NCBI RefSeq assembly: GCF_020921035.1
Contig: NC_063159.1
Coordinates: 9,154,501 to 9,218,500 of the forward strand
Source of the DNA: Rhodamnia argentea
Taxonomy: Eukaryota; Streptophyta; Magnoliopsida; Myrtales; Myrtaceae
Reading direction: 5' to 3'
Length of the DNA: 64,000 nt
The translations under genes and the position numbers were made by a program. The first letter of the stretch is position 1. The number at the start of each line of letters is the position of its first letter. Below the pieces are notes generated by a model. That model was not told the origin of the DNA. It was given only the letters and a program-made list of their open reading frames with translations, and did no database searches. Of the stretch, positions 1 to 11,242 are shown piece after piece.

Positions 1-630
1 AGTATAGTCAATATCCAAAAGATTAATTTTTTGTTGGTGGTTCGGAGGATTTTCGCAGTTTTGGAGCCATATGCATGTGCCATTTCCTAAATGGAACTCA
101 CCAAACAAGTAAGCACGGAATTAGTCATTAAAGATTTGGTCGTTCGTTGATTGATTCGTTAATCTTTTTTTTTTATGAATTATATTTTTTTTTGTTTAAA
201 AAATGCATTCAAGTCATGAACTTGCCGGTAATGAATTTTAAACCTCGAAAATCCTAAGTGGCTCTTTGGCCCGCGGTCGCGTGGCATGACAAAAGAGGTC
301 ATGTGGGAGACACATAGGACTTTCAGCCTTCGAAACCCTCTGATGGTGAAATTAGGGCGGAATTAAAATTTGATTACAATTTTATAATGTTAAGGACTTA
401 GTTTGTGAAGATAAAACATTAAGGATTCAATTGTCGATGGTAAAAACATTTAAAAAGACTTGTTCTATATTATATTCTCGAAAATTAGATGACTATATTT
501 ATTGGACGCTCCTTTGACATTATTCTGATGGTAAATTGTCTTCACAATCTCCGACCTAAAAAAAAAATTGACTTCAGATTCAGTTTAAATTTGACTTAAT
601 ATTTATTAAATGAATATATGTAGTATAAAG
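1..630. other. AT-rich intergenic DNA
   Basis: No open frame with recognisable protein content and no clear repeat ends were seen. The stretch is AT-rich with short poly-T tracts. Confidence 0.5.
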
Positions 631-1334
631 GGAATATTTCAAATAAGAGTCTAAAGTACCATTGTTTTATCAAGTAAGGATCTAAAGTACACATTGTTTC
701 AAATACGGGCATGAAGTGCCATCGTTTTCTCAAGTAAGGCCTCAAGTGGACATTATTTCAAATAAGAGCATGAAGTGCTCTCATTATCTCAAATAAGGAT
801 ATGAAATGGACATTATTTCAAATAAGGGTGCGAAGTGGACATTATTTCAAATAAGGTACTGAAGTGCCTTCATTGGCTCAAATAAAAACCTAGTCAAGGG
901 CATTTTTGTCCTTTATTTTTTTAATTCTTTTTCCTTTATTTTTTTGTTTTTTCCCTACCATCTTCAATGTCCAAAGAGGGCTGAGAGGGTCTCCCTTACT
1001 TGATCTAGCAAGGGCCACCCTCGCTGGCCGCAAGAGAGGTTGGCAAGAGAGGGCCTAGCCTCTCCTAAGTGAGGGTGGCCCTCGCCAAATCCGAGCGAGG
1101 GTCATCGCAACGATCCTTTCCGGCCTCGCTTTTGGGCGACTCTCGACCAGCCCTCTCTTTGGTGGCCGGCCACAAATGTAAAAGACAAAAAAGAAAAAAA
1201 AAAGAAAAAAGGAAAAAACTTCAAACAACAAAGGACGGAAATGCCATTCACCGGGTCTTTATTTAAAACAATATCCACTTCGGACTTTTATTTGAGCAAA
1301 TGAGAACATTTCATATTCTTATTTGAAATTTTCC
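631..1334. mobile_element. Non-autonomous element with inverted ends and subterminal repeats
   Basis: The left end reads GGAATATTTCAAATAAGA and the reverse complement of the right end reads GGAAAATTTCAAATAAGA. Inside each end are several degenerate repeats of about 40 bp built on 'caaataagg...gaagtg...catt'. The centre is GC-rich, flanked by T-rich and A-rich tracts. There is no transposase. I could not fix a target-site duplication, so the superfamily is open. The 65-codon frame inside is not a gene. Confidence 0.65.
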
Positions 1335-1807
1335 TTGATATAAACTCGTGCACAGGTGAGTATGTTAGAAGTTAGGCGGGTGGTCAGTCATGTGGTTAAC
1401 CAAAATGGACGTTGCTTTCAGGAAACTTTAGGTCCAACGGGATTTGTGGCATGAAACATGGAATCCAACATTAATATGTGAAGTTGACTTATTGTTACAG
1501 GAAAATATTTTGAAAGTGCCTTTCTTGATAATTGAAAACTAATTATTAATCAGAAATTTTCGTGGTTATACAGGAAAATTGCATGGTGAATTTACATACG
1601 ACTAGTCTCTAATGGACATGAAATCATGGACAAATTCTAGAATTCATCGAGAGTTTTCTAATTGACCAAATTAAGTGACTAGGTCCTCAAAATATTCAAG
1701 AATTTTTTCCGCATTTAATCTAAATCAAATTAGCTGCAAAATATTTCTACCTATAGTGTTGATCGAGTTATCAAATGTGATCATGGAAATTACATTGAGA
1801 TGGTGAG
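1335..1807. other. Intergenic DNA, nothing recognised
   Basis: AT-rich single-copy-looking sequence with no supported gene. Confidence 0.4.
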
Positions 1808-2091
1808 GGATAATTATATAAATGGTCTTGAATTTTGGCCAAATGTATAATATGGTCCATGAACTTTTAGCAAATGTTCAACCTGGTCCCTAGATTAAAC
1901 GAAAATGTCCAACTGTATTCTTCCATTTATTCAATTTCAGGAACAATATGGAATGTTTTCATATAGTTTAGGGACTGAATTGAACATGTACTAAAAGTTC
2001 GGGGATCACATGAAGCAAATTAAAAGTTCAAGGACCATATTGTATATTTTGCCAAAATTCAAGGAGTATTTGTGTCATTTTGTCAAATGGT
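1808..2091. mobile_element. Palindromic MITE, family A
   Basis: The two halves are reverse complements built on 'gtccatgaacttttag' and 'ctaaaagttcgggga', with ends reading roughly 'aaatggtcttgaattttggcc' and its complement. The same family recurs at 19,622–19,992 and 28,600–28,985. There is no coding capacity. Confidence 0.65.
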
Positions 2092-2579
2092 GAACGTGTT
2101 TTAGTGCTTTTCCTAGCTTGTTTTATTCTAATTCCACTGTTATAATCAAGAGCATTGAGCTTGTCTCCTTCATTTTTTCCCCAGATCAAGTTCAAGCTGC
2201 CATTTCAAGAAAAAAGTTCTTATAGTTACGGACATAAGAACAAAGGGGGCTTTCGTCAAAAGCTCTGTTCATCCAATTTTGGTCATAACTTCTTCCGACC
2301 CAAATCGAGTTTGCAAGTAAAAATTGCAAGATGACGAAGATATATGTCCTCAATTCCCTGCTAAACCAGATTTACTAGTATAACCCAATACTTCCAAACA
2401 TCATGGCAGAGAGATAAAGCATAACCAAACATCTCTTCAAGGCTTTAAGCAGCAATTAACGACTCTATTATGGTGCTGAAATTTCTTAATATGATTTTTG
2501 CACAGGATCTAGTGGATCAATGAAAGGCTCACCTTCCCGCGTCCGAGCGAGTTGACTATTTCATTACTCGAAGTCGAGA
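2092..2579. other. Intergenic DNA, nothing recognised
   Basis: No gene or repeat boundary could be supported here. Confidence 0.4.
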
Positions 2580-3660
2580 TCAATGAATTCTTTTCCACTC
2601 TTCACCACTAAAATTAGGCAGTGGATCATTTGCAAGGAGAATATTTGGGCCTCCTCTTCTTCTTTTTTTTTTAATCTTTTTAAAGATGTTATCATAACAT
2701 AGAGCAGGAACATTAGACATAGTAGGAACTTCATCCACAAGTTTCCCATAGATAGATGAAACCTTAATTTGCACATGTAAACTCAACTAAGGGAAACACC
2801 GACAGCTTTTATCCTCTCGTTCTCAACTCGTTGTTGATGATTGCCCTCTCCATCTGCGGAAAACAAATCGGCAGTCGGATTAGTAATTGTAACTAGAGCA
2901 GCAAATGAGTCATATGTAGCATCAAAATGAAATCTCAGGATGATGTATATAGGATAAACACGCGCTAAAACTTACAAATTGTTCATTCTAATTGGTATAA
3001 TACTTTGATGAGTTCAATCAGTTTCTACATCCATTACCACGGAAGGAAGATCCATCCTCAACTAGATCAACCAAAATGAAGGCACTACTAATGGAATACT
3101 GCCGCAACATGATAACGCATGGCGGCATGAGACTCTGATTAGAGCTTAACCATAGTAATAATCTGCATTACGAGTTCCACACTTCGTTCACAAGTAACGC
3201 TTTATGACAAACTCGTCGGAAGAAGTAAAAAGACTACATGACAACCTAAAATTTGCTTCCCAAAGATGTGAAGCTCATCTCATGTTCGATAATGATATTT
3301 TCTTTCTTGTTCATCTTAAAGAATTGCTCGGTGATCTCTTGTTTATGAGGAAATTTTGAGCCCGACAAACGTTTTGCTAGTACTTCTCCAGACAATTTGA
3401 CAGCCTTTTTCGGCCTATCGTTCTTTTAATAATTTCAAAGCCTTTGATGTCCTAAACTCATAAAGTATAAAGAGTTCTTCGCAAGACCATGAACAATTGA
3501 GAATACTTTACGTCGTTCAGGAGAAGCATAAATAGAGTTTGTTTAACAAATATAGTACCTAATATAGGATTCCGAGTTTGTCACGAAAGCGGTAGAACTC
3601 ATTCACCACCCATTCATACGATGTCTCGCAACTAGAAGAGAACCACAAAGCATCAGTGTC
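2580..3660 (-). pseudogene. Unidentified coding-like remnant
   Basis: Several minus-strand stretches read like exons. 3,553–3,660 contains the peptide ETSYEWVVNEFYRF. A frame near 3,400–3,540 contains KVFSIVHGLAKNSLYF and ends in a stop. A shifted frame at about 3,240–3,415 contains VLAKRLSGSKFPHKQ and EQFFKMNKKE. 2,640–2,785 follows a plausible acceptor (tttcccttag) and contains SSIYGKLVDEVP. Stops and frame changes separate them, so an intact product is unlikely. I do not recognise the family. It could be a decayed gene or a gene with splice sites I failed to join. Confidence 0.3.
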
Positions 3661-3837
3661 AAATAGTTCAATGATAAATACATAGGTAATCACTTTCTGA
3701 AAAATTGCAAAAACTAACGGAGAAGCTCATGTCGCATATATTTAGTGGTTGGCATGTGTTGACATAGTCAACAGAGAGGAAATATTTTCAAAATTATTAT
3801 TCTTATCCTTTCAAAACATTCATCCCTTTCAACTTTT

Positions 3838-5078
3838 ATGTCTTATTAATTTTCAAATTGAAAAAAGTGAAAGCATATAAATTTATTGATATGCATAACT
3901 TATTCAGTTCATTAAAAACTAAGTTAGAGAGAGAAGTATACCTTGTTCATGTTTTCAAGTACAACTTATTCAACTTATTCAAACATGTGAACAAGTAGTC
4001 AATTTATTTGCTTAATTTAAAATTGTGTTAATGTGATATGAAGGATAGCATATTATATGAAGTCTTTGCTTAATGCTTATTAACTATAACTATCGCAACA
4101 AAAAGAAGTTAAAAAGTTTAACTTATTTGAAACATGCATAGGGACATTTTATTCAATTTTGGAAAAAAATATGAAAAAAGTCAAAAACCTATTGCAATTG
4201 TGTTAATTTATTCCTAAACTTTTTCTTATTTGTCAATTCAATCATAAACATTTTGCAATTGTGTCAATTCAATCCATCCGACCAATTTTGGCCAACTGGA
4301 AACATGATATTTTAAATTTTTTTATTTTTTAGATTTTCTATTTTCCTTTTTTTTTTTTTTCTTCTCCTTCCCTCTTGTTCCTCACTGTCGCTACCACATT
4401 ATGGCCGAGGCGAGGCTCGACTTCGCCAGCTCGGATCCAGCGACGGTGAGGTTGAGCCTCGTCGTGGCTGGACTAGGCACGGCCTGGCTAGCTGGAGGTA
4501 CAAGAGGGAGGAAGGAAAAAAAAGAAAAGAAAAGAAAAAATAATTTAAAAAAAAATTAAAACATTATGTCACCAGTCGACCATTGTCCATGTCGGCGCCA
4601 GTCGGCCCAAATTCATCAGATGGACTAAAATGACATAATTGTAAAATGTTTAAGACTGAATCGGTAATAAAAATAAATTCAGAACTAAATTGGCACAATT
4701 GCAATAGGTTTTTGACTTTTTTCCACATTCTTTCCAAAATTGAATAAAATGTCCCTATGCATGTTTCAAATAAGTTAAACTTTTTAACTTCTTTTTGTTG
4801 CGATAGTTATAGTTAATAAGCATAAAGCAAAAACTTCATATAATATGTTATCCTTCATGTCATATTAATATAATTTTAAATTAAGAAAATAAATTGACTA
4901 CTTATTCACATGTTTGAATAAGTTGTACTTGAAAACATGAACAACATATACTTCTCGCTCTAACTTAGTTTTTAATGAACTGAATAAGTTATGCATAACA
5001 ATAAATTTATATGTTTTCAATTTTTTTGCCATGCTGAAAATTAATAAAGAAAAAAAAATAAAGAATTCCAAACTAACT
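3838..5078. repeat. 1.2-kb foldback (long inverted repeat)
   Basis: About 440 bp at 3,838–4,290 is repeated in inverted orientation at about 4,620–5,078. Both arms carry matching landmarks, for example 'aacatgcatagggacatttt' on the left and its complement at 4,745–4,764, and 'gttattcaacttattcaaac' paired near 4,910. The middle is T-rich, then GC-rich, then A-rich. The inner part resembles the TIR family at 39,870–40,770 ('acctattgcaattgtg'), so a TIR element may form the loop of a larger foldback. No protein is encoded. Confidence 0.75.
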
Positions 5079-5474
5079 GACAATAACTAAAATCTTATTT
5101 TCTGATTTTTGTACGATTCACTATTTAACAGAATATTGAATTACAAATTGCTCCAAATATACAAATTTAAGCTTAACTCCCTAAGAAAACTGCATCTTTA
5201 GGTAAAGTTCCAAATTGCTCCGAAAACTTTTTCATTTGTCCATAATTTCCCCAATTTTCATATCAAATAACGGTTTCACTTTGAAGGTAATTTTCCACAT
5301 TACCTTGCGAATATGAATTTATCACGGACATGAAAATGCCACCTCAATCAATTAATGGTAATTTTCGGACTTTTTTTTTTAATGTATAGGCAGATTTGAG
5401 ACTAGATTGGAAGGCAGCATTTTTTTTAAGAGAGATAATTAAAATTAAAGTCGGTGATTTTTAAAAGCAGTCCA
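5079..5474. other. AT-rich intergenic DNA
   Basis: Nothing recognised apart from poly-T and poly-A runs. Confidence 0.4.
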
Positions 5475-6070
5475 AGCATGCTTCAGTTTCCAAGTAAAAG
5501 CCTGCTCTCTGCCAAGGATCACCCTCGTGCTTGGCAATCGGAATTATCTTAGACCTTCCAAGTAGCCTCCGTGAATTTTATTCCCCCATATATGACGTTA
5601 TGCATGGTAGTCCAATACTGAGGTTTTCGTGGCACAACCGGTCAATTATATGATCGAGAAACACTTCAAGACGCCAACACACTTCACATCTAGGGTTCCC
5701 TGAGACATTCTAGGGTTATGTAGAATATTCTCATAAATGGGCGATACTGTAATTGTCACGTACTCTAGAACTTTCATATTTATGTCGGTAGTTGAGTAGA
5801 TGCGATTTTGGCCTTTGGATTGAGATACGATCAACGGTTGTAACGAGGGCCTTCTACTATATAAAGAGGTGTACTCTCCTTATTTTGATCATCCAAAGAA
5901 AAACACTCTTCTCAAGCTAAGCTTAGACTTTCTAATTTTGGGTAGCTCCTCCGGCTAACAAAGCATTTCAAGCTGTTAAGCTTAGCTTGCATTGCTTTCA
6001 AAGAGGGGAAATATAAGGGGAAATATAAAGCTAGCTTGCATTGCTTTCAAAGAGGGGAAATATGGGTGAA
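5475..6070 (-). pseudogene. Degenerate BODYGUARD-like hydrolase fragment (copy 1)
   Basis: This segment is a decayed copy of parts of the pseudogene at 7,250–8,690. Shared stretches include 'agtaaaagcctgctctctgcc' (5,493) against 'agtaaaagcctgttctctgcc' (7,352), 'cttccaagtag' followed by 'ttcccccatatatgacgtta', and the later 'ttctaattttgggta' and 'gcttgcattgcttt' blocks. Only the region of the C-terminal part survives, with many indels and no usable frame. It shows that the hydrolase locus was duplicated before both copies decayed. Confidence 0.55.
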
Positions 6071-6396
6071 GGGAGAAAATGAGAGAATTCGGTGAGAACA
6101 ATAGCCATAGAATTTCTTCTACATGCATATGAAAAAGTCTAGATGCACCTTTTTCCTAGCCAAACAGTCTTGGACAATGGTAACCCCATCAACCACCTAC
6201 GCGCATTTTCAAATAGAACCACCAACTCACAAAAATAACATTTCATATCTTATTAGTTCTTCAGATTTAATTGAATTGACCCAAAAAAAAATTTGCCGGC
6301 AAAAAGATAATTTGACATACGAACTTACATCATCATGCTCTAATTTTCCATTTTTCCTCAAGCGAGATACAAGTCACCGCTACTAAAATCATGGCG

Positions 6397-6690
6397 TCAA
6401 TGACCCCGAAAATCCTCCCTGCACGAATCAATTTGGGGCAGCTGTGGCAAAGCACCACAATCAAATTTGGGACAACCACGCCAAATCCCCACAATCAGAA
6501 CCACGGTGCTGATAGCCGCCGCTGCCATAAGTCCATAGCTAGCATACTGCACCGCCTTGCTTGGAGCTTTTTGGGAGTAGTAGATTGCCATTCCGGCGCC
6601 CACCATCGTTCCCACCAACGCTAGAATGTTGATGTCGAGGGGCGGGGGCGGCAGCAGGGCCGACGATTGTGGGGTAGTCGACGGCGGCAA
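6397..6690 (-). other. Open frame with two hydrophobic stretches, unidentified
   Basis: A 97-codon minus-strand frame carries two likely membrane segments (around ILALVGTMVGAGMAIYY and MAAAAISTVVLIVGI) joined by a short polar loop, after a proline- and serine-rich start. I do not recognise it. The opposite strand next to it holds a peroxidase relic, so this may be a remnant or chance frame. Its general plan (Pro-rich N-terminus, two membrane spans) resembles the small gene at 10,487, but I see no clear sequence match. Confidence 0.22.
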
Positions 6691-6764
6691 AAGCGGGGTA
6701 GCTAGCGGGGGTGGGCTCCGGAATAGCAGCCACCAAGGGCGCGTCCGGACTCTAGTATTCCTTG

Positions 6765-7000
6765 ACCCTGCCTGAGACTTGAGCTACACATTCAGCAACT
6801 CCTTCTACGCTAGGCTCTTGAACCACCAGGCCGTCCTTGGCATCGACTAGCAGCTCAACCTCGATGGCGACATTTCCCGGATCAGGAGTTTGAAGCTGGG
6901 TTCGAGGACTTCAGGAAGATGTTCACGCTATCAATGAGCCAGATGGGGAACATCAAGGTCTTGATGGGGAACGGGGGAGATTCGCAACACTTGCAAAGTT
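6765..7000 (+). pseudogene. Class III peroxidase C-terminal fragment
   Basis: The frame from about 6,780 reads YTFSNSFYARLLNHQAVLGI followed by an in-frame TAG where the family normally has Gln (IDQQL). It resumes with LNLDGDISRI, and after a frame change MSQMGNIKVLMG. These match the distal part of class III haem peroxidases: the FSNSFY...LL segment, the DQQL element and the MGxIxVLTG block near the C-terminus. The upstream domain with the haem and catalytic histidines was not found. It is a truncated, frameshifted relic that could not make an active enzyme. Confidence 0.65.
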
Positions 7001-7249
7001 GTGAACAGGAAATAATCACAACTAAGTCTCGCAAACGTTGTATGATTTGTCCTCAAATGGATTGATGATATTAATGAAATGAAAACTAAGGCATGAAGGA
7101 TATTGAAAGTAATGTTCATTAGTAGCTCAAATCGCCCAGGAAGGCGTATTTTAGTTTCCCCGGTCAAGAAAATCTACTATTAAATGATTCCTAATGAACA
7201 AAAAATGCTTCAGGCAATGATCAATCAAAGGTGTAGCGAACGGAGAAAA

Positions 7250-8690
7250 TGAATGGCCAAATCACTTGCTACCATCTTTCAAGCGCCGGCCCTCTTTCGG
7301 ATTCCTTTCCAAAACCTGCAAATCTTGCCCAAACATGCTCCAATTGCCGAGTAAAAGCCTGTTCTCTGCCGAGGATCACCCTGTTGTGGTTAGCATTAGT
7401 AATTACGTCAACCTCCGCATGTGGGATCTTCATCTTGGTGTTGTTGCTGCACCCCAAGGGGATAACATCGCTGCGGTTGCCGTGAAAAATCACAATCCCT
7501 GGATTTCCTTAGAACTTCCAAGTAGTCATCCATGAATTCATTCCCCCACATATCACGTTATGCATTGTATGCAAGGCTGAGTGATGGGTGTGCCTCGTCA
7601 AGTCGATCAGGGCAAAATGCAAATCACTGGGACAGAGAATGAACGAAAGCTGCGAGTTAGAAACCACAGTGAAGAAATTACTGCTTTGTGTTTCCTATCT
7701 TTTGTAGTAAGAGAAAGGTACGCTTTCTAATTTTGGGTACCTCCTCCGGGTAACAAGCTTCAGGATTCTCTCCCATGTCCTGTGGTTGCGGCAAACAAGG
7801 AAGCAGACACATCGATCCAAGTGCTCGTGCCATGACATGACCGATGAGCCAAATGACAGAGGAGGCCACAATCTCTTCTCAGCAAGCTTGCTGTTAAGCT
7901 TGCATTGCTTTTCAAATAGGGGGAAGATGGCTGAAGGGGAAAAATGAGAGAATTGTGTGAACGACATGGAATAGTGTAGATGTAGCTTTTTTCCGTGGCA
8001 TAAAGTACGTTCTTAGTGCACTCATCGGTGCAACTGGGGTGATTGATGCCACGGACTCCGCATACTTTGCAGCTAAGGCCAGCGCGATTATGCATCCCAT
8101 GGCGTGCGCAACTAAATGGGAAGAATTTAACCGATATGTCATCAAAAAAGAGCAACATTCAGAAGAAGAGCGCAAGAAAAGAATGCAAAAGCTCGAACGA
8201 AATTACCTGGCAGAGTCTCTGAACAACGACATGAAGCTTAAGCGCACCGTTGCACGCCCAAGAAATGCACGAGTCACAGCCACAATCAGACCACCTACTA
8301 CGATGATTCATCGTCACTACCCTCCCTGCCGAACCAGAAAGATCCCACCTTTCGACCAATCGGAGCATACCCATTTCCCTGAAACCATTTCTCCTGCCGG
8401 ACAGACTCTCGGAGACCTCGCTCTCTCCGTCGCCTCCGCTTGCCCAGCTTCTCCCGCTGGCTCTGTTCTTGTTGCAGTAACGAGGAGAGGGCTTTCCTTC
8501 GATGAACGCATCGAGGAAGCAATACAAAACACGCACAGGGAGGTGATGAGGAAGTCGAGGAAGAGGAAGGCGAGGCAAGTGAGGAGCGAAACGAAGAAAT
8601 GGTGGGTGCGAGTGCGATCAGTCAGATTATCCAGACCATGTGGGAATTCCCTAATGATTCGTAGTGAGTGTCTCCTAAAATTAGTCGAGG
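7250..8690 (-). pseudogene. BODYGUARD-like alpha/beta-hydrolase pseudogene (copy 2)
   Basis: Three minus-strand blocks match BODYGUARD-type hydrolases, cuticle-related enzymes of the alpha/beta-hydrolase fold. 8,222–8,690 gives the N-terminal part, with RWSDCGCDSCISW and LHVVV. 7,990–8,140 gives the nucleophile region, SSHLVAHAMGCIIALALAAK. 7,767–7,890 gives RLWPPLSFGSSVMSW and RNHRTWERILKLVTRRR. 7,269–7,600 gives DLTRHTHHSA and the C-terminal VILGRE block. The segment that should carry the oxyanion-hole HG motif, between the first two blocks, is missing; only about 60–90 bp separates them. The expected nucleophile Ser in the A-H-S-M-G motif reads Ala (GCC). The blocks lie in different frames and there is a stop after MTTWKF. 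No working enzyme can be made. Confidence 0.75.
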
Positions 8691-9585
8691 ATCACTTATG
8701 AACTCTCGGATAAAAGATCATCGGATTCCTGAAAACGTTATCTAGTCCATAGACAAGCGTAGATCGACGGTAATTGAACGCTGTCGACAATGCTAGGATC
8801 TCCAACATTTTCCTTAACAAAATAATCTTGCTTATTATTTGTATCGACATCATTTCCAAAGAAATCGAAAGTTAATAATCAGAATTGCAAGCTCGTGTAA
8901 TGCTGAAACAGTGGATCTCCAATACGTTCGCTCCCTTTCTGCGGATCTTGAATGAAATTCCTGTTGAAGCTTTGTTCCCTACACGCCGGCGAATGACCTC
9001 TCGTCTACTGTCGGATATTGTCGATGGCAAATTTCGGGCATCGGATAAAAAGAAAGAACGTTGGTTAGTTCTCTCTGGACGTTAGTTTCTACGTGGACAA
9101 CAGTTTACACTTTCTCCGAAACGCTCTAAAGAATAGTAACGCTCCCGACACTCCCTCGCACTTGAACGAACTACGATTCTCATAAGGCCGCATTTCTTCG
9201 GAGGCACTTAATCTGTGGACGGTGGGTACGTTCCTTCATATGATCGTATCAGTGATACAAATTTGTGATTCTATTGGGCATTGTTTCATATGTTTTCAGC
9301 ATCGTTCTAGATATGGAATTCGTTTCCTTCACTCCCGGACCATGTCGCACATTTCTCTTCTCCTCCGCTCTTGGGATAAATGAGTTGGCTGACAACGGTT
9401 GCAGATTTGGCCAAGATGTTGTTTCCAGACTCAGCAGAGCCTTCTCCTTATCAGAGAGTTGACATGTGGCGTTGACTAGTCAATGATCCGGCGGCACTAG
9501 CCGGAAAATGTCAAAACTACCCAAACAATTTGATTTTTTTTTGCCCAAACTCAGCCTACCTAGCTTACAAGACTCCCTAAGGCTG
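8691..9585. other. Intergenic DNA, no supported gene
   Basis: Short open frames occur at 8,885–9,085 and 9,265–9,462 but neither shows family features or splice context. Confidence 0.4.
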
Positions 9586-9750
9586 CGTTTGGTCGTCCAG
9601 ATAAAACTCAGAATATGATATGTTTTATCATATCCCGCATTTAGTAGTTGTCCAGGACAAGATAAAAGGGATATAAGAGGATATAAAAGGAATAAAATAA
9701 TCCTAGGGGAGAGTTGGGATAAAGCCGGATAAGATTTCTCTTGTCCATCG
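9586..9750. mobile_element. Left-end fragment of a PIF/Harbinger-like element
   Basis: TAA is followed by GGCTGCGTTTGGTCGTCCAG, then 'aatatgatatgttttat' and 'gataagatttctcttgtcc'. The same order of blocks is found at the left end of the larger element at 20,013–21,694. No matching right end was found nearby, so this is probably a truncated copy. Confidence 0.5.
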
Positions 9751-10486
9751 CTCAAGCCACCCCTCTCCGCCACGGCCCATTCACCTCTCTACCACGCCTA
9801 GCTACCTGTCCGGCCGCGGGCCGCCACTCCGGCAAAGGTGACGTAGTTGGTGGTGGTCCCGAATCATTATATTAGTGACATTTTTGCGACAAGGCGAGAG
9901 TAATGTGAAGTAGGGAGCCACTTCAATTATTCAATTTTACATATATATATATATATATATATATATGCTGTTTTATGATTTTTTATTTTTTATTTTTTTG
10001 GTTGAAATGCTGTTGTATGATTCGAGAGTAGAAATTTACAATCCTTGCTAGGTGTAGTTTAATTTTAGCTTAGTATTTTTCCCTTGGCCTGCTCGTAGCT
10101 CTCTTTTTAGATGCTTGATAAAAGCTTCTTGAGAAAAAATTTATAGGGATCGTTGTCTAGGGAAAAGCACTTTTCGAAATGGAAAAAACTTACCCTCTTT
10201 GCCTCTCTTTTTATTATTATTATTATTATTTGGTAGATGAGATAAGATGCCTCCCTCGATGACACCCATCTTTTTCTTCATCGTATTAGTCGAAAGAAGA
10301 GCAGAAATCGTCGTTGGTTTCAAATAATAGATACTCTCTCTCTCTCTAGGATTAGGATCGTGCCTATCCCGATTCTAATGCATTGTAATTGATATTATAG
10401 TAACTTACAAAGACTATATCTCTCTGTTTTCACTCGTTCTTTGCAGGTATCGTTTTCATCTTTCTTTGCTCTTCCGTCATCCATCA
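9751..10486. promoter_or_regulatory. Upstream region of the 10.5-kb gene, with (AT)n and (ATT)n
   Basis: The stretch holds an (AT)12 run near 9,941–9,965 and an ATT run near 10,212–10,230. Just before the next gene is a short CT tract and the sequence 'gttctttgcag', a good 3' splice site ending at 10,446, so the gene probably has a 5'-UTR intron. No TATA box could be assigned with confidence. Confidence 0.35.
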
Positions 10487-10936
10487 ATGGCTGCGAATCC
10501 ACCACCAGACCTTCAAGAGTCGGCCAAGAGAACAGGAGATACCCCTGTTGGAGATTTAGAATCGGTCATACCGAGGCCGACGGATACCCGAGGAGGAGAC
10601 CTAAATGCCCCTCAACCGGCACGTAGCTGCGCAGCTAGGTTCTTCTCTGACGAATATACCAAGGCCGCGTACACCGTAACGGTCATCTTGGCCGTACTTA
10701 GTTTCGCCGTGATCCTGGTTGGTTTTCCCCTCAAGCATCCCGTTGTTCTTCCTCTCGAAATTTTGGCATTTTTATGGGCTGGGTTGGTATCCATTACTCT
10801 CTTCTTGCTGCTAGTCGGATGGGCGTGTGGTCATGGCACAATGGTGCGCAATGGGTTGTGGCTGTTCCATCTGGAATTCTACCCGACCTTGATTTTATTC
10901 AGTGTCGTGACAAATTACGGTGAGAAGAGGGCTTAA
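10487..10936 (+). CDS. Small predicted membrane protein, family unknown
   Basis: From the first ATG the frame encodes 149 residues. The N-terminal half is polar and proline-rich (MAANPPPDLQE, then DLESVIPRPTD). Two or three hydrophobic segments follow: residues about 60–80 (YTVTVILAVLSFAVILVGF), about 89–112 (LEILAFLWAGLVSITLFLLLVG), and a weaker one near 128–143. A CGHGTMVRNG motif sits after the second span. A second, broken copy lies just downstream at 11,243–11,690 and keeps the same landmarks, which supports this being a real gene that was tandemly duplicated. The coding part appears to be a single exon. I do not recognise the family and assign no function. Confidence 0.5.
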   Translation: MAANPPPDLQESAKRTGDTPVGDLESVIPRPTDTRGGDLNAPQPARSCAARFFSDEYTKAAYTVTVILAVLSFAVILVGFPLKHPVVLPLEILAFLWAGLVSITLFLLLVGWACGHGTMVRNGLWLFHLEFYPTLILFSVVTNYGEKRA

Positions 10937-11242
10937 CGTTAGCATAGATTTTCTTAGCTCGGATCTCTGCCTCTTTTTTTTCGTTTTAGGGGGTTGGTGG
11001 TGGTGGTGGTTTGTTGGGTGGTGGTGTTTCAGATTTGACACCTATGTTCTGATTTTGGTACTTGGTTGTAGGTTTGGAAATTGCCCTTCTTTCCGTGTCT
11101 GCATCTTTTCTTGTCTTTTTGTTACTCAAATTCAATTCATCCTGTGAAGATATCTTTTTTTCATCTTTGTTGCTCTTGTATCATCCATCAACTCCTGTCA
11201 ATCTTTGTTGCTCTTCCATCATCCATCAACTACTGGCAATCA

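Noticed and set aside
8039-8701. Plus-strand 220-codon frame
   Set aside because: It is antisense to the BODYGUARD-like pseudogene, whose minus-strand blocks match a known family.
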